From C7867-006 sp964453075 (GTDB taxonomy: Bacteria; Patescibacteriota; Minisyncoccia; Phycocordibacterales; DATDWN01): a stretch of 45,041 nucleotides of DNA. The stretch lies in contig CAYVNM010000007.1 in the NCBI GenBank assembly GCA_964453075.1, positions 1 through 45,041 of the forward strand, written 5' to 3'. Of this stretch, positions 30,994 through 39,977 are shown one piece after another. A program made the position numbers and the translations under genes. The notes beneath the pieces were generated by a model that was given only the letters and a program-made list of their open reading frames with translations, was not told the origin of the DNA and did no database searches. Position 1 is the stretch's first letter. Each line of letters begins with the position of its first letter.

Positions 30994-32214
30994 ATGTCAA
31001 AGAAATTTTTTATCATAATAATATCAACTATACTAATTCTGTTGCTTGTTAGTCTTGTTGGCTACTATTTTTTACTACAAAACAACAATGGATCTGGTGG
31101 AGGAGTGGTCAGCACCTTTAAGAACTTTTTTCCTTTTGGGGGTGAGAGTGCAAGCACAACAGTACCTTTTGAAGATTTGCCTGTAGAGGACACGCCAAAG
31201 GAAAACGTGGATTACACAAAAAAACTACGGCTTTTATCTGCTGATCCAGTAGCAGGAATGGGGTTGTTGGATTTAAAATCCGGAACCGTTGTTCGTTATA
31301 TAGAAATAGCCACTGGGCATATTTTTGAAATAGAACTTTTTTCTCCTAACAAAAACAGGATATCTAACACCACAATCCCAACAGTTTATGAAGCGTCCTG
31401 GGGCAACAAGGGCTTATTGTTGGTAACACAATACCTTAAGGATGACAACCAAACAGTCGACACTTATGGACTAACACTAAAAAACGTTTCCACCTCCACA
31501 GAAAGCAATATATCTGCAGTTAGGTTCGCAGAAAACATAAAAAGTGTCTCAACCAATGAAAACAGCGTGTTTTCATTGGAATTGAAAAACAGCAACTCTG
31601 TTGGTTATATATCAGGATTTGATGGAAGCAAAAAAACTGAAGTTTGGAATTCTCCAGTAAAAGAGCTTTTGTCTCAATATGTGAACTCAAAAACTATTGC
31701 TTTGACCACAAAACCACACCAAGACTCCGAGGGTTTCATGTTTTTTGTGGACACCACAACAGGAAGATCAAAAAAGGTTATTGGTGGTATATTTGGCCTC
31801 TCGACCATAACCAGCCCTTCAGCTACACAAGTACTGTTTTTAAACCAGAGATCTACACCAGAATTATTCATTTTTAAAACAAAAGACAAGAGCTCAGTAG
31901 CCATCACACCAACAACCCTTCCTGAAAAATGTGTTTGGAGCAAGAAAGATGAGACCATAGTTTATTGTGCTGTTCCTCAAGAGTTCATTCAAAGAGACAG
32001 CTTAACTTCTTGGTATGGTGGGCAAATTTCTTTTACAGACAACATTTGGAGGTATGATTTGAAAAACAACACATCGTTTATGGTTGGGCGGCTATTTAAT
32101 GAGAGCGATCAACAAATAGACGTGATAAAGCCTGCACTGTCCGAAAACGAACAATATCTTGTTTTTATAAACAAGATAGACAACTCTTTGTGGAGCTTAG
32201 ATCTAACAAAATAA
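30994..32214 (+). CDS. Membrane-anchored beta-propeller-like protein (secretion cluster)
   Basis: A 406-residue protein with an N-terminal membrane anchor (about 5-26), a Gly/Ser linker, and a beta-rich extracellular part with repeated blade-like strands (VYEASWGNKGLLLV, SVGYISGFDGSKKTEVW, ENEQYLVFINKIDNSLWSLDL). It starts two bases after the pilin-like gene and ends the plus-strand run. No enzyme motif is visible. A scaffold or binding role at the machine is inferred from position. Confidence 0.65.
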   Translation: MSKKFFIIIISTILILLLVSLVGYYFLLQNNNGSGGGVVSTFKNFFPFGGESASTTVPFEDLPVEDTPKENVDYTKKLRLLSADPVAGMGLLDLKSGTVVRYIEIATGHIFEIELFSPNKNRISNTTIPTVYEASWGNKGLLLVTQYLKDDNQTVDTYGLTLKNVSTSTESNISAVRFAENIKSVSTNENSVFSLELKNSNSVGYISGFDGSKKTEVWNSPVKELLSQYVNSKTIALTTKPHQDSEGFMFFVDTTTGRSKKVIGGIFGLSTITSPSATQVLFLNQRSTPELFIFKTKDKSSVAITPTTLPEKCVWSKKDETIVYCAVPQEFIQRDSLTSWYGGQISFTDNIWRYDLKNNTSFMVGRLFNESDQQIDVIKPALSENEQYLVFINKIDNSLWSLDLTK

Positions 32215-32229
32215 CTCTGACTTTATAAT

Positions 32230-32967
32230 TTAAACCACGGTTATGTCTTTGTGGTATTTGTTCTTTATGTAAACCTCCTGAATAATTGCAAAAATATTGC
32301 TTGTAATAAAGTATATTGCGATAGCAGAGGATATTGTATAAGCAACAACGGTCATTATTGCTGGAAAAAAATACTTCATCTGAAAGGCCATCGCCTTTGC
32401 TATGTCTCCTTGTGTACCAGACACACTGTCTTGTTTAGAATTAGTAGATCTGCTTATCTGAAAATAGGTTGTTATACCAGCCAAAATGGCCAAGATTAAG
32501 CTTTTTTCTGTTATGTTTACAAAACCCAAAAAAACCATACTATTGGTAACCTCTGTCATGGGCAAACTAAAGAACATTGGGTACAACAGAATATCTTTAA
32601 CGGCTGGTAACCCAGATTTTATAAACACCTGATACAGTCCTATAAGAATTGGTAGCTGTATTAATAAAATAAAAATTCCTGCAAAAGGGTTAATTCCTTT
32701 TTCTTTATATAATTCCATTATTTTTCTTGACTGCTCTGTTTTGTCGTCTTTATACTTTTCTTTTATAAGCTGGATTTCTTTTTCTGTACTCTTCATTTCT
32801 ATCTGTGCTTTAGATGCTTTTATTGAGAGGGGAAGTATTATTAATTTTATAATCACTGTAAAAACAATAATTATTAAACCAGCATCAAAAAAAGGTAGCA
32901 GGTTCATTAAATAGATGAAGCCGTTATAGAACGGTTGAAATATTATTGTGTTGTATAAATATGACAT
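32230..32967 (-). CDS. yidC: Membrane protein insertase YidC/Oxa1 family
   Basis: A 245-residue YidC/Oxa1 core without the large periplasmic domain of Proteobacteria. Five hydrophobic segments are visible; the cytosolic hairpin after the first core segment has IKASKAQIEMKSTEKEIQLIKEKYKDD, then KEKGINPFAGIFILLIQLPILIGLYQVF. The hydrophilic-groove Arg of Bacillus-type YidC is replaced by Lys in the IKLIILPLSIKASKAQ area as far as can be judged by eye. It inserts membrane proteins alone or with SecYEG. It follows rnpA by four bases. Confidence 0.93.
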   Translation of the reverse strand: MSYLYNTIIFQPFYNGFIYLMNLLPFFDAGLIIIVFTVIIKLIILPLSIKASKAQIEMKSTEKEIQLIKEKYKDDKTEQSRKIMELYKEKGINPFAGIFILLIQLPILIGLYQVFIKSGLPAVKDILLYPMFFSLPMTEVTNSMVFLGFVNITEKSLILAILAGITTYFQISRSTNSKQDSVSGTQGDIAKAMAFQMKYFFPAIMTVVAYTISSAIAIYFITSNIFAIIQEVYIKNKYHKDITVV

Positions 32968-32971
32968 CTCG

Positions 32972-33313
32972 TTATATTAACACACCCGAAACAGAAAGTA
33001 ACCTGTTTATTTCTTCTTTTAAACCGCTAAAACTTATTCTCTCTGCTGTTTTTTTGAAAGAAAAAAACAGCAGATAACCATTCTGTATGTTATTAATTCC
33101 CTTAGAAACCGCAACATACCCCCATCTCCTAAATTTATTTCTAACCACAGCTTTATTTTGGGTTTTTTTAGAAATCGAAAAAGACACTTTGCTTGGTGTG
33201 TTGTTTTCTAGTGGTAATATGTATAAAAGCAGGCTAGGGGAGTTGTATCTCTTACCTTTAGTTATTATTTGAGGAAACTCTATTCTTGATATCCTCCTTT
33301 TTTTTGGAAGCAT
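32972..33313 (-). CDS. rnpA: Ribonuclease P protein component
   Basis: A 113-residue basic protein with the RnpA signature KAVVRNKFRRWGYVA (the RNR-type motif) and an N-terminal LPKKRRISRIEF. It binds RNase P RNA and helps process tRNA 5' ends. Its position between rpmH and yidC on the strand opposite to dnaA is the classical bacterial origin order. rpmH ends 11 bases before its start. Confidence 0.95.
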   Translation of the reverse strand: MLPKKRRISRIEFPQIITKGKRYNSPSLLLYILPLENNTPSKVSFSISKKTQNKAVVRNKFRRWGYVAVSKGINNIQNGYLLFFSFKKTAERISFSGLKEEINRLLSVSGVLI

Positions 33314-33324
33314 TTTTTTAGAAA

Positions 33325-33462
33325 CTATACAGTAGAAACCTTTGCCCGTCCTTTTCTTCTTCTTCTCAATAGAGTATTTTTGCCTGTTTTTGACTTGCTT
33401 CTAACTAAAAATCCGTGGGTTTTTGCTCTTTTTCTTTTTTTGGGTTGATATGTTTGTGACAT
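33325..33462 (-). CDS. rpmH: 50S ribosomal protein L34
   Basis: A 45-residue very basic protein too short for most gene tracks: MSQTYQPKKRKRAKTHGFL, then KSKTGKNTLLRRRRKGRAKV. This is the L34 pattern (TYQP..RKR...HGF..R..T..G...L..RR.KGR). It heads the rpmH-rnpA-yidC run, divergent from dnaA with 116 bases between starts. Confidence 0.96.
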   Translation of the reverse strand: MSQTYQPKKRKRAKTHGFLVRSKSKTGKNTLLRRRRKGRAKVSTV

Positions 33463-33565
33463 GTTTTTACAAGAAACTGTGTGAGTTTTTTATCTCCACA
33501 GGTTGTACACATATTATTAACATATAACTAGTTTTTTAACAAGTATTATAATTTTTTATTACCTA

Positions 33566-33571
33566 TATAAT
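33566..33571 (+). promoter_or_regulatory. -10 box, leaderless (dnaA)
   Basis: TATAAT seven bases before the first ATG at 33579. A second ATG follows directly at 33582. Confidence 0.6.
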
Positions 33572-33578
33572 ATACCTC

Positions 33579-34919
33579 ATGATGGACAACAAAAAACTCT
33601 GGGACAGTGTTCTGGTCGAGATGGAGCTCAATCTTTCAAAACCAAATTTTAACACCTGGTTTAAGGATACGTCTATAATAAAACAAGAAGATGGTGCGGT
33701 TTATCTTGGTGTTCCAAACACTTTTGTACAAGATTGGCTGGGAAGCAAGTTTCACAACGCCATTCTTAAGGCAATAAGAACACTTTCCCCAAACATACAG
33801 TCCCTACACTATGTAATATCAAAAGAAAACCCTAAAGATAAAATAGTTGTTGAAAAAACTCCACAAATAAACAAAGAGCTTCCGATGACTGATATCTATA
33901 TAAACAAGGATGACAATCTCAACCCTAGATACACATTTGAATCGTTTATTGTTGGTCCATTCAATGAATTTGCGCACGCCGCGAGCCAGGCTATTATAAA
34001 AAAACCTGGTATTGTTTATAATCCTTTGTTTATTTATGGAGGAACAGGGCATGGAAAAACACACCTCATTCAAGCAATTGGAAATTATGTCAAAAACACA
34101 AGCAATAGAAAGGTTTTCTACACAACTTCAGAAAAATTTGGCCAAGAATATATTAACGCCTTACAACTAAATAAACCTAATTTTTTTAAGGAAAAATACA
34201 GAAAATATGATGTCTTGATTATGGATGATATTCAGTTTTTTTCAGGAAAAATGAAAATTCAAGAAGAGTTGTTTCATTTATTTAACCATTTATACGACAA
34301 CAATAAACAAATTATTTTCTCCTCAGATAAGCATCCTGGACTAATTCAAGATCTAGAGGATCGTCTAAAGTCTCGTTTCAGTGCTGGCATGATCGTAGAT
34401 ATTCCAGCACCAGATAACGAATCCAGGGCAGCTATAATAAGAATGAAGTCTTCCTCTCTTCCTTACCCTCTAAATAAAGAGATTGTAGATTATTTAGCCT
34501 ACTCTGTTATTGGAAACATAAGAGAGCTTGAGGGTATTATAAACACAATAACCTGCCAAATGCAGTTAAAAAATAGAGAAATAAACTTGTCTGAAGTAAA
34601 AGGTTTGGTAAAAAATAATACAAAACCTAAAAAACTAGTGTCAACAAAAGAGGTTATAAAAACCGTAGCAGAGTTTTATAACATAGAAGAACATCTTATT
34701 TATGACAAAACCAGAAAAAAAGAAATTATAAAACCAAGGCAAATTATAATGTATATACTTAGAGAAGATTTTAATATTTCTTATCCTGCTATTGGTGAAA
34801 AATTGGGGGGTAGAGACCATACAACAGTAATGCATTCCTGTGAAAAAATAAAGAATGATATAAAAATAGACGAACTTTTAACACAAGAAATAAATCAATT
34901 GCGTTCTATTTTTGTGTAA
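33579..34919 (+). CDS. dnaA: Chromosomal replication initiator DnaA
   Basis: A 446-residue initiator with a short domain I (LWDSVLVEMELNLSKPNFNTWF), linker, AAA+ domain III with Walker A GGTGHGKTHLIQAIGN near residue 154 and Walker B VLIMDDIQFFSG, the initiator region, arginine-finger segment LKSRFSAGMIVDI, and domain IV with the DnaA-box-binding signature GGRDHTTVMHSCEKI. It opens the origin. DnaA boxes lie just downstream, before dnaN. Confidence 0.97.
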   Translation: MMDNKKLWDSVLVEMELNLSKPNFNTWFKDTSIIKQEDGAVYLGVPNTFVQDWLGSKFHNAILKAIRTLSPNIQSLHYVISKENPKDKIVVEKTPQINKELPMTDIYINKDDNLNPRYTFESFIVGPFNEFAHAASQAIIKKPGIVYNPLFIYGGTGHGKTHLIQAIGNYVKNTSNRKVFYTTSEKFGQEYINALQLNKPNFFKEKYRKYDVLIMDDIQFFSGKMKIQEELFHLFNHLYDNNKQIIFSSDKHPGLIQDLEDRLKSRFSAGMIVDIPAPDNESRAAIIRMKSSSLPYPLNKEIVDYLAYSVIGNIRELEGIINTITCQMQLKNREINLSEVKGLVKNNTKPKKLVSTKEVIKTVAEFYNIEEHLIYDKTRKKEIIKPRQIIMYILREDFNISYPAIGEKLGGRDHTTVMHSCEKIKNDIKIDELLTQEINQLRSIFV

Positions 34920-35141
34920 AAGGTTGTGTATAGTATGTAGATAATTTATGTAAAAAGGTGTAGATTGAGGTGTATAAGTTTTAAAGTTCTTTTTTAAATC
35001 AGTTTTATACACAGTTTTTTGACACTTATACACAGCCAGAAATTGTATTTTTTGGCTATAAGTAATGATTTTTTGAAGAAATACACAAAAAGCTTCTGTT
35101 ATAGTAATAAAATTCTTAAAAAGATAAAATTAACTAATACT
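34920..35141 (+). other. oriC: Probable replication origin (oriC) between dnaA and dnaN
   Basis: The 222-base AT-rich gap has two perfect TTATACACA boxes at 35005-35013 and 35026-35034, 21 bases apart in the same direction, and single-mismatch boxes on the other strand at 34925-34933 (TGTGTATAG) and 34969-34977 (GGTGTATAA). The T/A-rich stretch at about 34979-35001 could be the unwinding element. Location next to dnaA/dnaN supports the call. Confidence 0.7.
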
Positions 35142-36242
35142 ATGAATATCGAATGTGTTAAAGAAAAGCTTGCATATGCAATTGCAAAAGCTGAAAGAAT
35201 AACAGGGAAAAATATAACCCTTCCTGTTTTAAGTTGCGTGCTTTTGGACGCGCACGACTCTAACTTAACTATCAAAGCAACAAATTTGGATTTAGGTATA
35301 GAAATAACAATCCCAGTCAAAGTAACCAAACCCGGAAGGATTGCTGTTTCTGGAAATGTTTTATATAACTTTATTTCAAACATAACAAATGATAAAAACA
35401 TTACCTTAGAAGAAATTGAAGGTAATTTAAAGGTTTCAACGAACCACAACAACTCCATAATAAAAGCGTTTCCTGTTGAAGACTTTCCAAATATACCAAA
35501 AGTTTCAAACGAAAACACTTTTACGTTTAATGTGCCAAGCATGATAAAAGGTTTTAAATCTGTGATGTATAGCTCGTCTGTCTCCACCATAAGACCAGTT
35601 CTTTCTAGTGTGTTTTTGTGTTCAGAAGAAGATAGTGTTGTTTTTGTTGCAACAGATTCTTTTCGATTATCAGAAAAAAGAATAGGAGTAAAAAAACACA
35701 AAGAATTTAATCAGATACTGATTCCTTTTAAGAATGTTGGAGAAATAATTCGTACAATGGAAGATATAAAAGATGATGTTGTTGTTTCTTTAAACGAAAA
35801 CCAAATATCTTTTTCTTATGGTGATTTATATCTTACCTCAAGGGTTATAGACGGGGTTTTTCCTGATTACAAACAAATAATTCCAAAAGAAACAAAAACA
35901 GAAGTTGTTGTTCTAAAACAAGATTTGTTAAGTGGACTAAGAATATCTAATATTTTTTCTGATAAGTTTAGTCAGGTTACTTTTTATATTAATCAGAAAA
36001 ACAAAAAATTCGAAATAACAACAAAAAACATGGAGGTTGGAGAAAATGTTAATAATATTGATGCTGTTGTGAAGGGAGAAGATTTGTCTATTAGCTTTAA
36101 TCACAAGTATATAGTTGATTGTTTCCAAGCCATAGATACAGACAGCATTTCTCTTTCTTTTTCTGATACAAACAAACCAATGGTTGTCCGAGGGGTGGGG
36201 GACCCTTCTTTTTTGTATCTCGTTATGCCAATGAATAAATAA
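35142..36242 (+). CDS. dnaN: DNA polymerase III beta subunit (sliding clamp)
   Basis: A 366-residue clamp. NIECVKEKLAYAIAKAERITG begins the first of three repeated clamp domains; LPVLSCVLLDAHDSNLTIKATNLD and FVATDSFRLSEKRI are standard landmarks, and the C-terminal MPMNK forms the usual peptide-binding edge. It tethers polymerase III to DNA. A longer in-frame opening from 35019 would translate through the DnaA boxes and is rejected; the ATG at 35142 aligns with the family N-terminus. A TAAAAT at 35125 is a possible -10. Confidence 0.96.
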   Translation: MNIECVKEKLAYAIAKAERITGKNITLPVLSCVLLDAHDSNLTIKATNLDLGIEITIPVKVTKPGRIAVSGNVLYNFISNITNDKNITLEEIEGNLKVSTNHNNSIIKAFPVEDFPNIPKVSNENTFTFNVPSMIKGFKSVMYSSSVSTIRPVLSSVFLCSEEDSVVFVATDSFRLSEKRIGVKKHKEFNQILIPFKNVGEIIRTMEDIKDDVVVSLNENQISFSYGDLYLTSRVIDGVFPDYKQIIPKETKTEVVVLKQDLLSGLRISNIFSDKFSQVTFYINQKNKKFEITTKNMEVGENVNNIDAVVKGEDLSISFNHKYIVDCFQAIDTDSISLSFSDTNKPMVVRGVGDPSFLYLVMPMNK

Positions 36243-36244
36243 AA

Positions 36245-36511
36245 ATGCTAAACATAGATAACTTTTTAAATAAGTTTTATAAAAACATTAAAAAAACAGA
36301 TTTTTACAAAGAACAAATTTTGGTTATTTTAGAGAAACATACAAAAACAAAACTTTCTTTTAGTGATATAGAAATAAAAAATTACATAGTTTTTTTAAAA
36401 ACCTCTCCTGGTGTTTTAAATAAAATTTTTATAAATAAAGAAAAAATATTAGCAGAAATAAACTCAATAAGCTCAGAACTTGGTGTTTTTGATATAAGAA
36501 ACAATCACTGA
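36245..36511 (+). CDS. Short DciA/DUF721-like protein (tentative)
   Basis: An 88-residue basic protein directly after dnaN (two bases after its stop). The C-terminal segment NYIVFLKTSPGVLNKIFINKEKILAEINS with GVFDIRN resembles the end of the DciA/DUF721 fold (hydrophobic strand, SP-A/V-L motif, helix, strand), and such genes often lie near dnaA/dnaN. DciA proteins help load the replicative helicase. The match is by eye and short. The gene ends tail-to-tail with the penicillin-binding protein gene, overlapping by seven bases. Confidence 0.6.
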   Translation: MLNIDNFLNKFYKNIKKTDFYKEQILVILEKHTKTKLSFSDIEIKNYIVFLKTSPGVLNKIFINKEKILAEINSISSELGVFDIRNNH

Positions 36512-38661
36512 TAACCATTTTTTGTTGCCCATTCTCTTACTGAGTATTCCCATCTTTCAAATTGAGGATCGAGAGTGGGGTTAACCTCATCAGAAGATCT
36601 TGGGTTGTCTTTGTTTACCCAATACAAAATAGAATGAACTCCTCCAGTGAGAACCTCTTGAGACGAGTAATAAGGAATATTTGGGTCGTTTGTTGGATTT
36701 TGAACGATGTTTGAGATTCCTCCTTGCCATTTTCCCCTTAGAACAGGTTTTAAATCATACGAATCCTCTTTTTGTGGTTTTGTAAATGTTTCTGTTGGTA
36801 CTGTTTTTAACACTTCGTCCATAAAAGCTCTCCACATAGGGGCTACTATTAAACCCGAAACCTTCTTTTCCATGGGGGTGTTGTCATTGTTTCCTGCCCA
36901 TGTTCCAACAACAATACTTGGTGTATAGCCAACGATCCAGGCGTCCTTATAGTTGTTAGTTGTTCCTGTTTTTACAGCAACATCACGTCCGTTAAAATAA
37001 ATTACAGAATTGGGTCCATACAAAGGGGTTCTTGCTATATTATCTGAGAGAATATCAGATATTTTTCTTGCTATCTCTGGCTCTAAAACCTGAGTTTGTT
37101 TTGTTGAAATTTCCTCCAAAATTTTACCGTTTTTATCTTCAACTTTTATTATGCTTGTGTATGGAGACCTTTTTCCTTCAGTTGCAAAAACCCCATAAGC
37201 TGATGTCATATCAAGAAGGGAAACTTCTCCACCTCCCAAAACTAGTGTAAGGCCGTATTGATTAGAGTCTCCAAGATTCTCAATGCCCATATCTGTTGCA
37301 AGTTTTATTGTTTCGTTTATTCCAGCAAGATACAAAGCTTTTACTGACGGTACGTTTATTGATTGAGCCAAAGCCTCTCTTAGTGTCATAGGCCCTCTAA
37401 ACTTATCATCATAGTTTACCGGAGAGTAACAATCCCCATCGCTTGTTGTGTTTTCTTTTGGACAACGTACAGAAAACTGGGTAGGTAAATCAAAAAGAAC
37501 AGTATCTGGGGTGTATCCTTTTATAAAAGCAGCAGCATAAGCAAAAGGTTTGAATGTTGATCCTGGCTGTCTGTGGGCGATTGTAACATTGAAATTCCCA
37601 TCTATTTTTTTATCAAAATAATCCCTGGAGCCAACCATTGTTAGTATTCCTCCGGTTTTTGGATCTATGGCGACGAAGGCATTGTTAGACGCATTGAAAC
37701 TCTTCTCATTGCTTTCGGCGTATGTTTTTGCAATATCCTCTGCTTTTTTTTGTAAATCATAATTAAGTGTGGTTGTCACACGAAGCCCTCCTTGTTCCAA
37801 GACATCCAAACCATATTTTTTTTCTAGATAATCCTTAACAAACATAACAAAATGAGGAGCCTTTATTCCTTTTTCTGATTTTGGTAAAAACTTAACCTCT
37901 TCCTTTTTTGCGTTTTCATATTCAGAGTCACTAATTTTTCCATCTCTCAACATTTCTTTTAAAACAACATTTTTTCTTTCATCTAATCGATCTTTGTTTT
38001 TTCCGTAAGGGGAATAGAAAGACGGTGCTTGTGGTAGAGATGCCAAATAAGCCGCTTCAGCTATTGTTACGTCTGATGATTTTTTACCAAAAAAGGCCTG
38101 GCTTGCTTCTTCAACCCCATAAAGACTACCTCCATAAGGAATTTCGTTTAAATACATGTCAAAAATTCTTTCTTTTGACATAACCCTCTCTAGTTTTAGG
38201 GACAGAACCAACTCTTTAAGCTTTCTTGTTGGTGTTTTGTCTCCAGTTAGGATTGAGTTTTTTACAACCTGTTGGGTTATAGTTGATCCTCCTTGGCTAT
38301 AACTCAAGGAAGCTGTATTTACTAATACGGCCCTTAGAACAGACAGAGGCTTAACCCCTTTGTGTGAATAGAAATCCTTATCTTCTATCGACAAAGTTGC
38401 GTCTTTTATGTATTGGGATATTTCATTAAACGGCACGACGGTACGTATTGTGTTTTGATACACATCAAAAAGTAGAATTTTTCCGGTGCTGTCATATATT
38501 TTTGTTGACTGGCTTATTTTTCTAGCTTCTATTGTTTCAAGAGAGGGGATTTGGAAAGTTGATAACCAAACAAGAATTATTCCAAACAACAAAATTCCAC
38601 AAGAAGTCAAAAAAATAATAATATTTCTCCAACCGTGTTTTTTTAGTAAATTTTTTCTCAT
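36505..38661 (-). CDS. Class A penicillin-binding protein (PBP1 type)
   Basis: A 718-residue bifunctional peptidoglycan synthase: N-terminal membrane anchor (about 13-34), glycosyltransferase family 51 domain with catalytic Glu93 in SIEDKDFYSHKG, GGSTITQQVVKN, and ERIFDMYLNEIPYGG, then a transpeptidase domain with S368-T-F-K371, the S434-I-N436 motif and KTGTTNNYKDAW. It polymerises and cross-links peptidoglycan, which shows the organism makes a wall. A leaderless promoter sits only 12 bases from that of tyrS on the other strand. Confidence 0.95.
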   Translation of the reverse strand: MRKNLLKKHGWRNIIIFLTSCGILLFGIILVWLSTFQIPSLETIEARKISQSTKIYDSTGKILLFDVYQNTIRTVVPFNEISQYIKDATLSIEDKDFYSHKGVKPLSVLRAVLVNTASLSYSQGGSTITQQVVKNSILTGDKTPTRKLKELVLSLKLERVMSKERIFDMYLNEIPYGGSLYGVEEASQAFFGKKSSDVTIAEAAYLASLPQAPSFYSPYGKNKDRLDERKNVVLKEMLRDGKISDSEYENAKKEEVKFLPKSEKGIKAPHFVMFVKDYLEKKYGLDVLEQGGLRVTTTLNYDLQKKAEDIAKTYAESNEKSFNASNNAFVAIDPKTGGILTMVGSRDYFDKKIDGNFNVTIAHRQPGSTFKPFAYAAAFIKGYTPDTVLFDLPTQFSVRCPKENTTSDGDCYSPVNYDDKFRGPMTLREALAQSINVPSVKALYLAGINETIKLATDMGIENLGDSNQYGLTLVLGGGEVSLLDMTSAYGVFATEGKRSPYTSIIKVEDKNGKILEEISTKQTQVLEPEIARKISDILSDNIARTPLYGPNSVIYFNGRDVAVKTGTTNNYKDAWIVGYTPSIVVGTWAGNNDNTPMEKKVSGLIVAPMWRAFMDEVLKTVPTETFTKPQKEDSYDLKPVLRGKWQGGISNIVQNPTNDPNIPYYSSQEVLTGGVHSILYWVNKDNPRSSDEVNPTLDPQFERWEYSVREWATKNGYQ

Positions 38662-38668
38662 CGTTCAT

Positions 38669-38677
38669 ATTTTAACA
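38669..38677 (-). promoter_or_regulatory. Extended -10 promoter, leaderless (PBP gene)
   Basis: On the minus strand TGT-TAAAAT is followed by seven bases and the ATG at 38661. Confidence 0.6.
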
Positions 38678-38683
38678 CAAATA

Positions 38684-38692
38684 TGGTATATT
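38684..38692 (+). promoter_or_regulatory. Extended -10 promoter, leaderless (tyrS)
   Basis: TGG-TATATT ends six bases before the ATG at 38699. Confidence 0.6.
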
Positions 38693-38698
38693 GATAAT

Positions 38699-39922
38699 AT
38701 GTTTAATTTTTCAAAACCAAAAATTAACGTAGACGAAAAAGAAATTGACGATGTTATAAATCGTGGGGTTGAGAACGTTTTTCCAAACCGTGAGTTTCTT
38801 AAGTCAAAAATGATGAAAGGTGAAAGATTGTCTATTTATCTTGGTATTGATCCAACAGGACCAACGCTTCATTTAGGACACGTTATACCACTATTAAAAT
38901 TAAGTAAATTTCAAAAACTTGGACATCAAATCGTGCTCCTTATGGGTGATTTTACTGGAATGGTGGGTGACCCCACTGACAAAACGACCGCTCGCAGAAA
39001 ACTCACTCGTGAAAAAGTTCTAGAAAATTTAAAGGAATACCAAAAACAAGCATCGAAATTTATTTCTTTTTCTGGGCCGAACAAAGCTCTTTTTAAATTC
39101 AATTCCAAATGGTTGGCCGGAATGGATTTTAGTGAAGTGCTAGAACTAACGTCGCTAGTTACTGTTGACCAAATGTTAAAAAGAGACATGTTTGTCCGTC
39201 GCGAGGAAGAAGGTAAACCAGTTTATGTTCATGAGTTATTATATCCAATCATGCAAGGATATGATTCGGTGGCTATGGATGTGGACGGAGAAATTGGAGG
39301 TAACGACCAGACCTTTAATATGCTTGTCGGCCGTGATTTGATGAAGTTGTTGAAAAATAAGGAAAAATTTGTCATTGCTACAAAACTTTTGGTTGATTCG
39401 TCTGGTAAGAAAATGGGCAAAACGGAAGATAATATGGTGGCCCTCAATCAAACCCCGGAAGATATGTTCGGTAAGGTTATGAGTTGGAGTGACGACCTTA
39501 TTCTTACAGGCTTTGAGGTTCTGACCGATATCTCTCTTGCTGATATAGCATCAATGAAAGAATTAATGGGTTCTGGCAAAAACCCACGAGATTTTAAGGC
39601 ACACTTAGCTAGAGAAATAGTCGCGCTTTATCATGGTGAAAAAAAAGCAAAAATGGCAGAGGAAAATTTTGAGAACACTTTTACAAAAGGAGGCATTCCA
39701 GAAGACATTGTTGACGTTAGTGTTGCAAAAGATGTTTTGTTTGTTGATATATTGATGGTCAACGAATTGGTTGTCTCAAAATCTGATTTTAGAAGACTGG
39801 TTTCAGAAGGTGCAATAACCAACATGGATACAGGTGAAAAAATAACAGATCCCAATATGGTTGTGTACAGCGGAGTGTTCAAGATAGGCAAAAGGCGCTT
39901 TATAAAAATAAATGTTTTATAA
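38699..39922 (+). CDS. tyrS: Tyrosyl-tRNA synthetase
   Basis: A 407-residue class I synthetase with YLGIDPTGPTLHLGHVIPL (HIGH-type motif HLGH at 58-61), the substrate region YPIMQGYDSVAMDVDGEIGGNDQ, the KMSKS-type loop SSGKKMGKTEDN, and a C-terminal S4 RNA-binding domain (MVNELVVSKSDFRRLVSEGAI). The motif variants fit the second bacterial TyrRS type (TyrZ-like) at least as well as the TyrS type. The frame is open upstream to 38486, into the PBP gene, but the promoter and family alignment support 38699. Confidence 0.95.
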   Translation: MFNFSKPKINVDEKEIDDVINRGVENVFPNREFLKSKMMKGERLSIYLGIDPTGPTLHLGHVIPLLKLSKFQKLGHQIVLLMGDFTGMVGDPTDKTTARRKLTREKVLENLKEYQKQASKFISFSGPNKALFKFNSKWLAGMDFSEVLELTSLVTVDQMLKRDMFVRREEEGKPVYVHELLYPIMQGYDSVAMDVDGEIGGNDQTFNMLVGRDLMKLLKNKEKFVIATKLLVDSSGKKMGKTEDNMVALNQTPEDMFGKVMSWSDDLILTGFEVLTDISLADIASMKELMGSGKNPRDFKAHLAREIVALYHGEKKAKMAEENFENTFTKGGIPEDIVDVSVAKDVLFVDILMVNELVVSKSDFRRLVSEGAITNMDTGEKITDPNMVVYSGVFKIGKRRFIKINVL

Positions 39923-39934
39923 AAAACACCAAAC

Positions 39935-39965
39935 AAAACACCGCCTCACAGAGAGGCGGTGTTTT
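39935..39965. terminator. Bidirectional terminator between tyrS and the acidic gene
   Basis: AAAACACCGCCTC pairs over 13 bp with GAGGCGGTGTTTT around a five-base loop; the A/T flanks allow termination on both strands. Confidence 0.8.
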
Positions 39966-39977
39966 GCAAGGTTTGTC

